From the NCBI RefSeq assembly GCF_028389875.1, contig NC_084663.1, positions 94,967,265 through 95,031,264 of the forward strand: a DNA stretch of 64,000 nucleotides. The letters are read 5' to 3'. A program made the position numbers and the translations under genes. This document shows positions 23,843-35,274 of the stretch, one piece after another. The notes under the pieces are model-generated. The model worked only from the letters and a program-made list of their open reading frames with translations, did not search any database and was not told where the DNA came from. How positions within the stretch are numbered: position 1 is the first letter of the stretch; the number at the start of each line of letters is the position of its first letter. The stretch comes from Rhea pennata. Its lineage: Eukaryota > Chordata > Aves > Rheiformes > Rheidae.

Positions 23843-26800
23843 CTGAGCAGCAATGGTGGCAAAGGCTCTGTCTGGTTGCCTGGAGGTGCCAAGAAGCAGG
23901 CGGGCAGTGGTGGGAAGGTGCACGAGGTCCCTGGTCCGTGCGGGCTGGCGGCCTGCTTCGCCAAGCAGTCTGCAAGGACATGGCTGCGGCTGCTAGGGGA
24001 ACTGCCTTTGCCCATCTCCTGCCCCACGCTGGCCAGCTCCCTGCGCAGGCGGCAGCCTTTGGGAGCAGGGCAGCAGCTGCGCAGCTGGGAGAGCGCTGCC
24101 CTCGTTTAGGGTGGCGCAGGGGCCACCAATGTGCCTGTGGGAAGCCTGGGGAGTGGGGCAAAGGACTGCAACCACTTTCCCCTCTCCTGGGCTTGGATTG
24201 CAGAGGGAAGAGGACAGTGCCAGGGATGTTCTCGTGGCAGAGCACAGGAGGGGAAGAGAGACACCGCCTGTGCCCAGGTTGCCCCCTCTGCCAAGCCAGG
24301 CAGCTAGGCAGGCTCAGGGAGGCCTGGAGGCCTCTGCGGCCAAAAGGGCCGCATCACCAGGAGGAAGCCAGCTGCCTGCTCTGGAAGCGGCCTGCAGATC
24401 TTCTGCAAGGCACAGGGCCAATGGCAGGGAGCGCTTGCCGCCCCTTGGTGGTGCCGGGAAGGCTCTGGACTGCGGGTGGAGGCTGCGAAGGGAAGAGCTT
24501 AAGCCAAGCCATCTTGCTTTGCCTGCCCTTCGAGTGGCCAAGTGGGAAGCTGGTGCTCTGCCCCAGCCAAGTCAAGAGCATGTCCACTGCATGCCGGAGG
24601 CCAAGCTGAGGTCTTGCACAGGGGGCAAAGCGACGCTGGTGCCACACAGTGGTGCCAAACAGTGGACCGTTCTTCCTGGGAGAAGCCGGCAGCTCCCAGG
24701 ACACTCCTGCTTTGCCCCGGCAGCACAGGCCATGCCTCAAAGGCAGGTGCAAGGCATGGGCTGCCACAAGGAGCGGGACGAGCCTTGGTCCAGCTGCCTA
24801 ACGGTGCCAGGGCTGCCACAGTTGCCCTTGGCGGTGGCTCTCGGCAGGACTCCTGAAGAACAGCGCCAGGACCTAAAGAGCGAGGTGCTCGCAGCTCCCA
24901 GAGAGGCCTGTGCCCAGGAGGTCAAGGCACAATGGCTGGACACCATGGTGCACAGCCAGGTGCAGGACGAGGTGCTAAACAAGTCCCCAGTACCCCAAGG
25001 TGCTGACCTGCCACCTGCAGAAGAGCAAGTGCCCCGTGCTGAGAATGCCCCGGGAGAAGCAGCCTCTTCTGCCCCAGACGATGAATTGCAGCAGGAGACC
25101 AGGGCCAAAGGCGTTTCAGAGGAGCTTCAGCTCACCAGCCCCTGCTTTGCAGCAGAACCATGCAGCTCTGCCAAAGCCATGGCGGGCAAGTGCCACAGTG
25201 AAATTGTGCCACCAGAGGAAACATCGCCTTGCCAGCCTGAGCCTGCTGGCCTTGCTCAGAGTGTGCACAGAGATGGGAGTGTGGAAATGAGGGCTGAGAG
25301 TCAGAAAGGTGCCCCACACAGCCCCGCAACGCCTGCCACTGCTCCAGAGGACACGGGCCTGGGGCTCGTCCACGCATCTGAGAGGAGCCCCAGACAACGG
25401 CGACAGCTGGGGAAGCCTCATGCCGACAACGGCACACAGGAGCTGAGTGCAGGTGCTGTGCAGGAGATGCTGGTGCACACCACTCTTGCAGCAGCCCTGG
25501 CAAGCGCTCTCCAGGTCCAGAGCAGAGAGGACAGTAAAAGCCCAGAGACCACAGCACCACGACAGCCTGATCACCATGCTCACAGTGGCCAAAGGAAGGT
25601 CAGGGGAGCCGAGGCACCAGCATCGCCGGGCAGGGGCTGTGCTCCACCATCACCCAAAGCACCGTCACCAGCACGGGGCACCAGACAGCAGCCTTTGGGC
25701 ATCACGTGCCGCTTCCGAGGCAGGACGCTGCGCGTGCACCCCGACAACACCTCGCGGTACCTCGCAGTGCTTTCCATCAAAACAGAGCCACTGGAGGAGC
25801 TCGAGAGGAGCTGCCTGGCGTGTACCAGGCAGACCTTGGTGCAGCTGCGAGAAGCCTGCCTGCAGAGGAAGGAGCGGAGGCCAAGGCAGAGCGAGAGTGA
25901 GGAAGAGGAGGGCAAGGGGAAGCGTTTCTCCCTCACAGCATCAGGACGCCTCAACGTTCGACCCAGGGAGGTGCGTGCAAGGGGTGGGCGGTGGCAGGGG
26001 GGAAGCCTCCGCACGTCGGGGCCAGCTGCTGTGCCCTGCTGCAAGGGCCTGAGGGTGCCGGTGCCGGTGCTGGCAGGGCCGCGGGGGGCATTTTGTGTTG
26101 GGCAAAGCAAGTGCCTTCACAAGCTCCGTCTCTCGCTTCAGCTCTGCGCCAGAAACTCCTTCTACAACCTGTGGAGACCAGAGCTGACACGAGTGGAGCT
26201 CTTGAAGGACGCGAGCTCCAAGTGGCAGGTGCTGGAGCGGCTCTATGCACATGCCCCTGAGAGGGAGTGTGAGAGGGGAGGCAGCAGGAGAGCTGGTGGA
26301 GCGCCGCAGCATGAGGCACCAGACTGGAGCGATGAGGAAGAGGCTCTGCAAGGGGAGGAGCTGCAGCAAAGCACATCCTTGTGCATGACCTGGGTGAGGC
26401 TGAGCTTCAGGAGCCTCTTGGGTGACGGGCCAAGGTGCCAGGAGGAGGTGCCGCGCTCGCCCAGCGTCGAGCCCCAGCATGCGGCCAGGGAAGCAGATGG
26501 TGAGCTGCAGAGCACGCCTCCGGCCCCAGCAGCGCCCAGAGGAGCCGAGGCTGCGGCACCTCCTCTGGCGGGAGGCGTTCGGCGTGCGGAGGATGGTGTG
26601 CCTCTCGCCCCGTCAGCCAGCACAGGAGCAAGGGCAGAGGCCTGCCCCCCACACGCAGACCCTCAGCCTTGCCCTGCACCTGCCCAGCCCCTCGCCCAGG
26701 ACTCTCCTTCCCCCACGGGCATCGCCACCCTCCCACACACTGCACCTCCCAGGCGATGGTCCTTGCGCCTCCGGGCAGCGCTCGGTGCTCTGCGCAGAGC

Positions 26801-26981
26801 TTTCTGCTGCTGCTGCATCGCAGTGCAGTGAGAGGGACAGCAGAGGATGCAGGTGCCAGAGGTGCCGCAAGACGGGGGCTGGCGCAGAGCATGGAGGCAG
26901 AGGGACACAGACTCTCTGCCGGCTGCTGCAGGAAGGCTGCCGCATCGTGCCCCCCCCCGTCCCTTTTCTGCTCCAAATAAA
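23843..26981 (+). CDS. Unrecognised GC-rich gene family, copy B (longest frame)
   Basis: The longest uninterrupted frame of the family runs 24111-26831 (906 codons), but it reads through a probable intron at 25971-26141 (GTGCGTGC to CGCTTCAG), which happens to be 171 bp and so in frame. Spliced, it would be near 850 residues. Order of features: an Arg- and Pro-rich N-terminus, a Glu, Pro and Ala-rich middle, a compact block (ITCRFRGRTLRVHPDNTSRY, EELERSC), an acidic SESEEEEGKGK patch, the LCARNSFYNLWRPELTRVEL exon, and a Cys-run C-terminus. There is no signal peptide or membrane segment. Exon 1, seen in copies A and C, is missing because satellite begins at 23842. Function is not recognised. 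Transcription would need a new promoter. Confidence 0.5.
25971..26141 (+). other. Probable intron in copy B
   Basis: A GT-AG intron with GTGCGTGC donor and CTCTCGCTTCAG acceptor. The equivalent in copy C (37529-37700) is 172 bp with a GTGAGTGC donor. A one-base length difference that shifts the frame inside this stretch, while flanking frames match, is the best sign that it is spliced out. Confidence 0.6.
26976..26981 (+). terminator. Poly(A) signal of gene copy B
   Basis: AATAAA about 145 bp after the stop of the long frame, followed by a TGTTTCTTCATGTC region and a GT-rich stretch. The same in copies A and C. Confidence 0.65.
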
Positions 26982-26989
26982 AGCCTGGG

Positions 26990-27461
26990 AAGAGTTTGCC
27001 CCCGTGTTTCTTCATGTCAGGTCGGTGTTGGGAGACTAAGTGTGGTGCAGGCGCTGCCAGTGAAGGCAGGTGGGGCTGGAGGGAAACGTGCCAAAGCGGT
27101 GCGAGAGGGAGAGAGGAGCTTGGGTGGGAAGGGGCTTCTGGAGGTATCTGCTGCAACCTCGTGCTGCAAGCGGAGGCCACCAGAGGAGGTTTTGCATGGC
27201 CTGTCAGGGTGCAGATCCGCTGATGGCTTCCGCCACGGCCTTGGAAAGCGGCAAGCCGTGAGGCTGCAGGAGACATCCAAGCCCAGGAGCAAGGAGGTGG
27301 CCAGAGGCAGGAGGGTTTTCTCTAGCTTCCCTTCCCGAGTGGTTCGGCTGCCGGCACGGGCTCCAGCACACCGGGTTTCACGTGGCTTTCATGTGATCTA
27401 TGAGGAACAGAAGAAACGTCTGTCTAACCTTTCTCACCAACAGAACCTGCATTTTCCATAG
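26990..27461 (+). other. Open frame beyond gene copy B
   Basis: The counterpart of 1199-1640 on minus and 38560-39007 on plus. A basic reading frame that ends a few codons later than in the other copies, because a base change converts the stop after Gln-Asn to a Leu codon. This variable end argues against strong coding constraint. Confidence 0.25.
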
Positions 27462-29991
27462 AGTTTTCCTAGGTGTGTTATAATCTCCTATAGAACTTTT
27501 TGTCTCTGAAACACGGGAGCCATCCTTTACATATCTCGCAAAAACCAACACCTGCCCCCCCTCCCCGGCCCAGCTTTGATATAGGTAAAAACGAACAGGG
27601 GAACGTGGATATCAACAGCAGACCCCTTCCAACTGCTACAAAACGTGCACACTGTCAAAATAAGAGTTTGTAAAGAAAGATAAGTTTGGCGGTCAGCACC
27701 TTACCTACCAGCTTCTGCTGCTGCTTCTCCTCTTCCACAGTTTTATTACCTTGGCAAGGCTGCCTCTACTTCGGAGCCTTGCCGTGAGAAGTCCCTAGAG
27801 GAAGAACACCAAATTCAAGTCCACGTGCTTGTCAAGAGGCACAAGACTGTAGGAAGAAATAGAGAGGGGGAAAAAAAACAACATGCAGTTGTTTTCTCCC
27901 ACTGTGCGATGGATTTAACCAGAAGGAAGTATAAAGGAGAGAGAATCAGGGCAAACTTCGGGAAGTTTGCTACTAAGTAAAGCACTTCCTCCTGCGCAAC
28001 AGAAACGATGTAACTAGCAGCCAGCAGTTCAGCTGCTCTCCTCTGCTGCCTAATGCTGCCAGTGGGGCAATTTTCAAAAGCCTTTCGTTCAGTTTGCTCT
28101 TAACTTGGGCTGGAACAGTTACGTTCAAAAGAAACCGGGTAGCCTTCCCCTCCCACCCCAAAATAAATAAATAAATAAATAAAAATCTCACACCGGTGCT
28201 GATTTTGGATGGTACGATGAGTAAGGCTAATGATGAAAAGGCCTGAAATTGTCTTTGTCTTTCTCTTCCAAGTCAAAGATCAAAGTTCCTGCCACTGTGC
28301 ACTAGTGAATGTAATAGCCCACCTCATCCCACTCGGCGGTAGGCAGTCACTGCCTGTATCACACAGGGAACAGGGAGCGGCTCCCACCTTTCTTCTACCT
28401 CAGAGTCAAGGGATGGAGGGGAAAATGAACAGAAGTGTGAGAGTCACAGGGAGAACTCAAAGGAAAGGTGAAGGGCCTTGTCTGACGGCAAGCAGCACGT
28501 GCATCGTGATTGCAGAAAAGCTGGCAGTCCGATGCCTTGATCCAATTCCTCTTCTCATAAGGCATCCTTACCCATCGCCTCTGACATCTGACCAGGTTTG
28601 CCACGTGCTTCAAATGGATCTTTAGAAGCAGGAAAGTTGGCTTTATTTTATGCTTTGCCAGAGCTAAAATCAGAGTGACTTTCATGGGCTCCATGTGACA
28701 TGGGAACTGTCATCAGCTTTCTACATCCCATAAGCAACAGTAGATCTTGGCAGTCTAAAATACCAAGTAGCACCTTGTTCTTCTCCTCGCTGCTGAGATC
28801 CTAGCATGCCCTCGTCCCAGACTTCCGGTCTCTCGAGTGACATCCAGAGCTGTGGGAGGCAAGTCGTCAAAGGACGGCTTCGTGTGTGTGCACGCGAACA
28901 CGGCCTTCACCGCTCCTGCGTCCCCAAAAGCTCAGGGAGATCAGGTTAGAAGAGGTGGTTTATTTGTGCCTAATCACATCTAAATTAAGTGCCATCGGGA
29001 AGAGAAACACCAATGGAAAGAAGGTAAGTGGCATAAAATACTGCCAGAAGTCGGGTCTACTGCTGCCATTACGCAGGGGATCAACTGCTGGCTTGGGTTC
29101 GTGCTTGGATCCCTCCTCATTTTCCAAAAGGAGCAGATACCGCCTTTAACTTTTGTGCGTAGCCGTTCATACACCAACGGGCAGAAGTGTTTTACTCCTT
29201 CTGCCCTTGGTGCCCAGCTAGTGCGGAGGCCCTGGCAATAGTAATTGTCGTCTTCTTCTTCCGGAGCCAAACAGATGCATCTGGCAAAGAGGGGAAAGAC
29301 GGTGAGCCAAACGGGCAGAGACTGTTTACCACGTGGAATCAGAAATGTGGGGACTTAAGCCTGTTAGTATAGTTCTGGAGATGTGTATAATAGTAGCAGT
29401 TGAGTGGTGTCATAGCTTCTCCAATCTGCCCAACATCACTTCAGGGATATTTCAGGGGGGAACTGGGCAAAAAGCTTGTTGCAGAGAGTTAGGTGTCGCA
29501 CCTGCTCTGTTTGGGAGTGCTTTGAAGAAAGCATCCAAACTGTTCCTAACACAACCTCCTCCTCTGTGTTACGCACAAAACACGGCTGTCTTACTCGGGC
29601 ATTAGCAATTAGTGCAATGAGGTACTGTCAGGGAGGGTCAGATAGTGCTTCCTGCAGTTTACACATCTTTACCTCCTGGCAAACCAACTGAAAGGCAGGT
29701 GCAGAGTTTAGGTCACAAGTACACACGTGCTCACCTGATGAAAACCAGCCCAGGTGACACAGGCCGTTTTAAATAAGATGTGCACCTCTATTTTAACGGC
29801 ATGCAAGAGAGAGAGGGAGAGAATCAAAGAGAGTGTGCATTGTATACATTGTATACTCTCATACCTATTTGTATGTATTGTATATACGTGTGCTATTTTT
29901 ATCTGAACAAATAATTTTGAACCATGAAGGAGATATTTTTCCATAATGTCAGATAATTGTCAATACTACACCACACACTTTTCCTCTCTTG

Positions 29992-30026
29992 GCCAAGCCA
30001 AGCCAAGCCAAGCCAAGCCAAGCCAA
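29992..30026 (+). repeat. (GCCAA)n microsatellite
   Basis: Seven near-perfect GCCAA pentamers. Confidence 0.9.
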
Positions 30027-31121
30027 AGAGTTTATTTTCTGTTAACGGACAATTATGTGCACATGTGCAACAAAACAAACTGCTTACAAAATAGTTTTGC
30101 TATGAGGAAGCAGTAGGAAATGGAAACCTGAATTACAGCTAGAAAAACCTGCAGCTGACAAAGGAAGATCCTAATCACTGTGTTCGCAATGTCTTCGGCA
30201 TCAATTTCCAAAACAAACATGAAAAAGAAAAAAAAAGAAAAAAAGAAAGAAAGAAAGAGGAGAAGCATGGCTCAGAAATGACCACGATTAACGCAGGGAA
30301 TGCAACTGTAAAAGGAAAAACAAAATTCAAAGCAGCAGCTTGAGCAAGAGTGCTACCTTCACAGCACACACCTAGCATAGAAAATGTAATCTTATTTGTC
30401 GCCATTATTTGATTGATAAGTTATACGAATGTTAAGGTTTGAGATGTTTTCCCCTTTATTTAGCATACCGGAAATGGTCTACAAGAATCTGTTCTAGAAA
30501 GGATCTTAAACGGCAAACCAAGCGAGAAAAACTAGGGAATACAGCAAAGTAACTTGGCTGAAGAATGAAATCTAGGCACACAGCAATCTACTGCAATGAA
30601 AGTTTCTCATACCTGTTATAAATGCATCTCCGTCATTTTTCATACTAAACTCCAGAAAGGAAACATGGAAAGCTATGAGAAAAAAACCTACCTAAAGAAT
30701 TACTAGGAAGTTCCTCAAAAAAACATAGGGCTTATCTGTATCAGCAAATCCTACTCTCGATGATACAACTTGTGCCATTAAAGGAGTTATTTTGTCACTA
30801 CTATCTCCCAAACAAGGTAAGATACATCAGCACAAAGTAGCTCCAACATTTTAATAATAACCAAAGCAGAACTTGCGCTAGCTGTGTTTGTTACAGCTAA
30901 AGCTAGTATGGCCGTGCTCTCATGGCCAGACACTTGGATACAGTTCATTCCCACAAGTAAATGATAGGGTTAGGTAGGTACAGTGAGTAACTATACCAAA
31001 ACATTAACATTTTGTCCATCTGCTTTTATACTCTTCTTTCTCTTATTTACAAAAAGGTAGCCTTGTCAAACAACATTCCTACAGTGTTTCTGAAGAAAGA
31101 GTAAAAATGCAACCTTCAAAT

Positions 31122-31143
31122 GGGGGTGGGGTGGGGGGGGGGG
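31122..31143 (+). repeat. G-run (possible quadruplex)
   Basis: TGGGGGTGGGGTG followed by an uninterrupted run of G. Four or more G-tracts within 22 bp could fold as a G-quadruplex. Confidence 0.7.
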
Positions 31144-31462
31144 AAAGCCTTTTGCAAAGAGAAGGCATCAGCCAAACTCTTGAAGCAGTCTAAAACTACT
31201 TCTGCAAAGCAATAGCTTTTCTACTGAAGTCACCAGAAGTTTGGTACTGACGTCACTGCAGGCAGGCTCTCACAGCACCACTTAGGAGACAGTGATTTAA
31301 CATGTCGATGTGGAAATTCATCCCACAAATCTACATGCTCAAGAACAGCCACGATGGGCTTGAGTTTTATAAGGACGTAGGGAGAATCATGCTCACTGCT
31401 TCTATGTGCTCAAATGTCAACTCACAGAAGATGTTTTTTCTACAATTATTTCAACACGTTAC

Positions 31463-31638
31463 CTGTAAGGTGAAAACCATTTCTGGTAGAATAGCTGCTT
31501 TGCTTTGAGGTGGGAACGGAAGAAGATGGAGACACAAATATGACACTGTGCTGGGAGGACCCACCGCCCAGGACAGGTTTTCTTCCAGTGGGGGTAGTCT
31601 TCCATTTCTTAGGATTGCTGTTTCCCTTGCACATCCCT
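31463..31638 (-). other. Candidate exon of unknown gene
   Basis: A minus-strand open stretch bounded by ATATAG and GTAACG. It encodes a Ser, Thr and Lys-rich peptide including TGRKPVLGGGSSQHSV and a Ser-rich SPSSSVPTSKQSSYS segment. The composition looks like a disordered region of a nuclear protein rather than random frame, but the acceptor has a poor pyrimidine tract and I do not recognise the sequence. It may be a stray exon of a neighbouring gene or chance. Confidence 0.25.
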
Positions 31639-32214
31639 CTATATTGGCTACTTAACTTGAAAAGACATGTGACCGGGAGAATTACACCAGTCACTTTTAC
31701 AACACAGGATTCCATTAATTACTTAACAGGATACTGAATGTCTCCTGCTACCAGATAAAAAAGTCATATATAATTTCCTTTTTCTAAATAAATTACAATG
31801 TACTTAATACTGAAACTTTTAAGAAATGCCCGGACGTGGGTGTCATCAGAGCGTGCATGTCATCCGCCACCTTTCTCAGAGGCTCTGCAGCTGTGGCCTT
31901 GTGAAAGCGCTTCCTGGCAGTTGCAGATCTCTCCACAGGCTCCATCCCTGGAGAGGTTCTGGAACACGCGCGAGGCTCAGCTCCGCGTAGTTGAAGTTGT
32001 CAGCTCAGAGCCTCAGCTGAGTTTCCTCGGGAGAACGGGAATTCCTCAAAGCGGGGACAGCCCTGACGGATGCTGGAGCTACCTGTTCACGCAGTGCCTT
32101 GCGGTGCAGGTTGGTGCTCTCCGCACTGGGAGGCGTCCCGGGGCAGCCCCCGCTCCAGCCGCGGCCAAGCAACGTGCCCAGGTCCTGCGCCACAGCTGCG
32201 GGCCCTGCACGCTC

Positions 32215-32490
32215 CCCGCGGCCATCCCCGCGGCCCCTGGCAGCCGTCCCTGCATCCACCCCTGCTCGCTGTCCCCACAGCTGCCCCCTCACCACTGTCC
32301 CCACGGTTATCCCCGTGCACTTCCTGCAGCTGTCACTGCATGCGTCCCCACGGCTGCCCCCAGCAGCCGTCCCCATGGCTGTCCCCACACCCTTCCCACA
32401 GCCATTGCCCGCTGCCCCTGCAGTCTCCCCGTCTGTCCCCACGTCGTCCCCACAGCAATCCCCACTGCCCCCGTCCCCATGCGGTCCCTG
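32215..32490 (-). repeat. G-rich minisatellite, right arm
   Basis: The reverse complement of 7596-7870. Here the minus strand is G-rich, and the plus strand shows CTGTCCCCAC-type words repeated with variable spacing. Confidence 0.7.
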
Positions 32491-32744
32491 TGGCCCTGCC
32501 CGCCTGCTCCCGGCACGTGGGTGGGGGCAGCGCAGCCGTGGGCAGCGGCGGCGTGGCCGCCAGGGCTGTGCCGTCCTTCTGCACCTGCCGTTGTGCAGTC
32601 ACAGCTCGCTCTGGTGCTGGCAGGCAGCCCTGGTGTGCGCTGGCCTGGGGGACACCTGATGGCAATACCACGTGGCCTTGCTGGTCTTTAATCACTTACA
32701 AGCTTCACCAAGAAAATAGCCACCTGATGGAGGTAAAACTGACT

Positions 32745-34093
32745 GCAGCGTTTTACCGAGAGTTACCTCCATGCCTGGAAAGGTGCTGGAACAGCTCCTT
32801 CTGGATGTCATCTCCAAGCATATGGAGGAAAAGGAGGTGATGAGGAGTAGCCAGCAGGGATTCACCAAGGGCAAATCCTACTTAACCAATCTGATGGTCT
32901 TGTGTGATGGAATGACTGCCTGGGTAGGTGCGGGGAGAGCAGTGGACGTTGTGTACCTTGACTTCAGCAAGGCTTTTGACACTGTGTCCCATAACATCCT
33001 CCTGGAGAAGCTCAGCAGGTGTGGGTTAGATGAGTGCACAGTGAGGTGCATTGAGAACTGGCTGAAGGGCAGAGCTCAGAGGCTCGTCGTCGGTGGCGTG
33101 GAGTCTAGTTGGAGGCCTGTGTCTAGTGGTGTCCCCCAGGGCTCAGTACTGGCTCCCATCCTGTTGAACCTCTTCATCAGTGACCTGGATGAGAGGGCAG
33201 AGTGCCTCCTCAGCAAGTTTGCTGATGCTAGCACACTGGGAGGAGTGGCTGATACACCTGAGGGCTGTGCTGCCGTTCAGGGAGACCTGGACAGGCTGGA
33301 GAGCTGTGCGGAGAGGAACCTCACAGGGTTCAACAAGGGCAAGTGCAGGGTCCTGCACCTAGGCAGAAATAACCCGAGGCACCAGTACGAGCTGGGGGCT
33401 GAAAGCAGCTCTGCTGAGAAGGACCTGGGAGTGCTGGTGGACGACGAGTTGACCATGAGCCAGCATTGTGCCCTTGTGGCCAAGAAGGCCAATGGTATGC
33501 TGGGGTGCATTCGGAAGAGTGTTGCCAGCTGGTCGAGGGAGGCGATCCTGCCCCTCTCCTCAGCCCTGGGGAGGCCTCATCTCGAGTACTGCATCCCGCT
33601 CTGGGCTCCCCAGGACAAGAGAGACATGGAGGTACTGGAGAGAGCCCAGCGTAGGGCTACGAAGATGATCCGAGGGCTGGAGCATCTGCCCCGTGAGGAA
33701 CGGCTGCGAGAGCTGGACCTCTTCAGCCTGTGGAAGAGAAGGCTGAGGGGGGGATCTTACCAATGTGTATAAGTACCTGAAGGGAGGGTGTCAAGGGGAT
33801 GGGGACAAACTCTTTTCTGTTGTCCCATGTGACAGGACAAGAGGCAACGGGCAAAAATTGACGCACAGGAAGTTTTGCCTGAACATGAGCAGGAATTTCT
33901 TCACGGTGAGAGTGACAGAGCACTGGCACAGGCTGCCCAGAGAGCCTGTGGAGTCTCCTTCTCTGGCGCTATTCAAAGCCCGCCTGCATGCAACCCTGTC
34001 TAACATGTGCTAGGTGACCCTGCTTGAGCAGAGCGGTTGGACTAGATGATCTCCAGAGGTCCCTTCCAACCTCACTGACTCTATGATTCTATG
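32745..34093 (+). mobile_element. CR1 LINE, 5'-truncated, right arm
   Basis: A plus-strand CR1 ending in TCTATGATTCTATG at 34093. A 333-codon frame (32771-33772) contains [46 protein letters not shown] and the defective FADAS active-site motif. It is 15 bp longer than the left-arm copy in the loop after FADAS. It lacks endonuclease and N-terminal RT sequence, so it is a dead copy. Confidence 0.92.
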
Positions 34094-35274
34094 AAAACCC
34101 ATAGCACTTTGAACAACAAATAAGACAACAGGTTTGCCTGCAGACCTCACTTGGAACTCAGCACTAAAGAGGTGATTGAGAGGGGCCTGGGCTCGCAGCA
34201 GCTGGAGGTCCTGAAGGCAAGCCCTTCACGCAGCGAGGGACCAAGGCTGTGGGTCATCCCGTTTCATGCGGGAGGACACTGTGGCCATGCGCCGAGTGGA
34301 GGATGCAGGAGCTGGCCGAGCTGGTGAGGAGAGTCCAAAGGCAGGGGTGCCTGAGGGGAGCCGGTGACGCCCAGAAGAGTGAGGAAGTGATGGCGTGGGA
34401 GGGCCAGGAGAAGGAGGCGGGTGGTGTGCTGAAAAGCAGCCACGGAGGAGCCCACCGCAGTGTATGCAGACAACTAAGGAAGTGCTTGGAGACCAAGGGG
34501 ATGGGGACAACTCTCACACTTTTTCTGGGAACTGGCATAAGCGAGCAGCTGTCTCGGAGGCCTGTGTGCTCCTGCGTGCAGCCTGGGGACAAGGAGGAGG
34601 AATTTGGCGTCCGAGTGCAGCTAGAGGGCTGCAATGCGCCTGGGGACCTGGGGCCACGGCTCCCCTGCCTGGAGCACTGCCGTGGATGGATGGAGGCTCT
34701 TTGGGAAGGGGTGGAGTGGGAATTGCCCTTTGTGTGGGAGAGCAGTGGGAAGGCAGGGAGCGCTGCATGGGGGCGGCGGGTGCAGCCTTGGAGAGTGTCG
34801 GGGTGAGGATGATGGGGCCGAGCAAGAGGACTGGCGTTGCGGTGGGTGTGTGCTCTGCGTGGCCTGAAGAAAGGCAGGCCTTGCAAGGGCTGTGGAGCAG
34901 AGAGGTGGGGAGAGAATAACTGCTGCTGCTGCCCAGCTGCCAGCTGTGAGGATGGCTCAGGAGCTGGGAGCAGAGGCTTGGAGGCAAAGACATGGTGATG
35001 AGGTGCCCACGGCAACCGGCAAGGCTTTGTGATGAGGGTGGCCGTGGTCAGCAGCAGGAGGTGGTCATGGGGGGCTGCCCGGTAAGAGGCAGGGCTCTGT
35101 GATGGGGGTGGCATCACGCCTCCTCGGGCATTGTGATGGGGCAGGCCCCATGGTGACCCTGGCTGTGCCGCGCCTGACCCAGTCCACACTCTGAGGGGAG
35201 TAGCTCGGTGAGGAGGGAGCAGGTCCCTCTGGCGTCAGAGCAGCGAGTCCCCAGAGTAGCTGTGAGTCCTTGAG
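34094..35274 (+). other. GC-rich upstream zone of copy C
   Basis: The mirror of the zone upstream of copy A. It has an open frame at 34249-34806 (185 codons) without a recognised domain, and imperfect tandem words around TGTGATGGGG at 34980-35160, just before the start codon of copy C. Probable promoter or leader region. No core promoter motif is convincing. Confidence 0.35.

Larger units (their letters stand above)
23843..28455. repeat. Segmental duplicate carrying gene copy B
   Basis: This segment matches 35401 to about 40000 in the same orientation, 11.56 kb apart at its 5' end. The match begins at CTGAGCAG inside the gene's first intron or early exon and ends where the two sequences drift apart near 28455. 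The copies share the poly(A) signal, the distal open frame and an (AAAT)n tract. Confidence 0.9.
28456..31976. other. Single-copy spacer between copy B and the right arm
   Basis: About 3.5 kb not repeated elsewhere in the window. It contains simple repeats (listed separately) and short open frames. Only one stretch (31463-31638, minus) has exon-like borders. No gene is recognised. Confidence 0.5.

Noticed and set aside
22984-23846. Plus-strand open frames encoding FVFFCVLLFSFLF-like repeats
   Set aside because: This is the inverted satellite fragment. The same composition effect as in the main array.
29992-30026. Telomere-like or binding-site array
   Set aside because: A simple GCCAA microsatellite of seven units. 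Not TTAGGG and not accompanied by other motifs.
32070-32840. A 256-codon Pro, Ser and His-rich frame in the right arm
   Set aside because: It reads through the G-rich minisatellite and into the CR1. Repetitive composition explains it.
34249-34806. A second gene upstream of copy C
   Set aside because: The left-arm counterpart has a different C-terminal end after an indel, there is no recognised domain, and the other strand has equally long frames. Kept only as an upstream zone.
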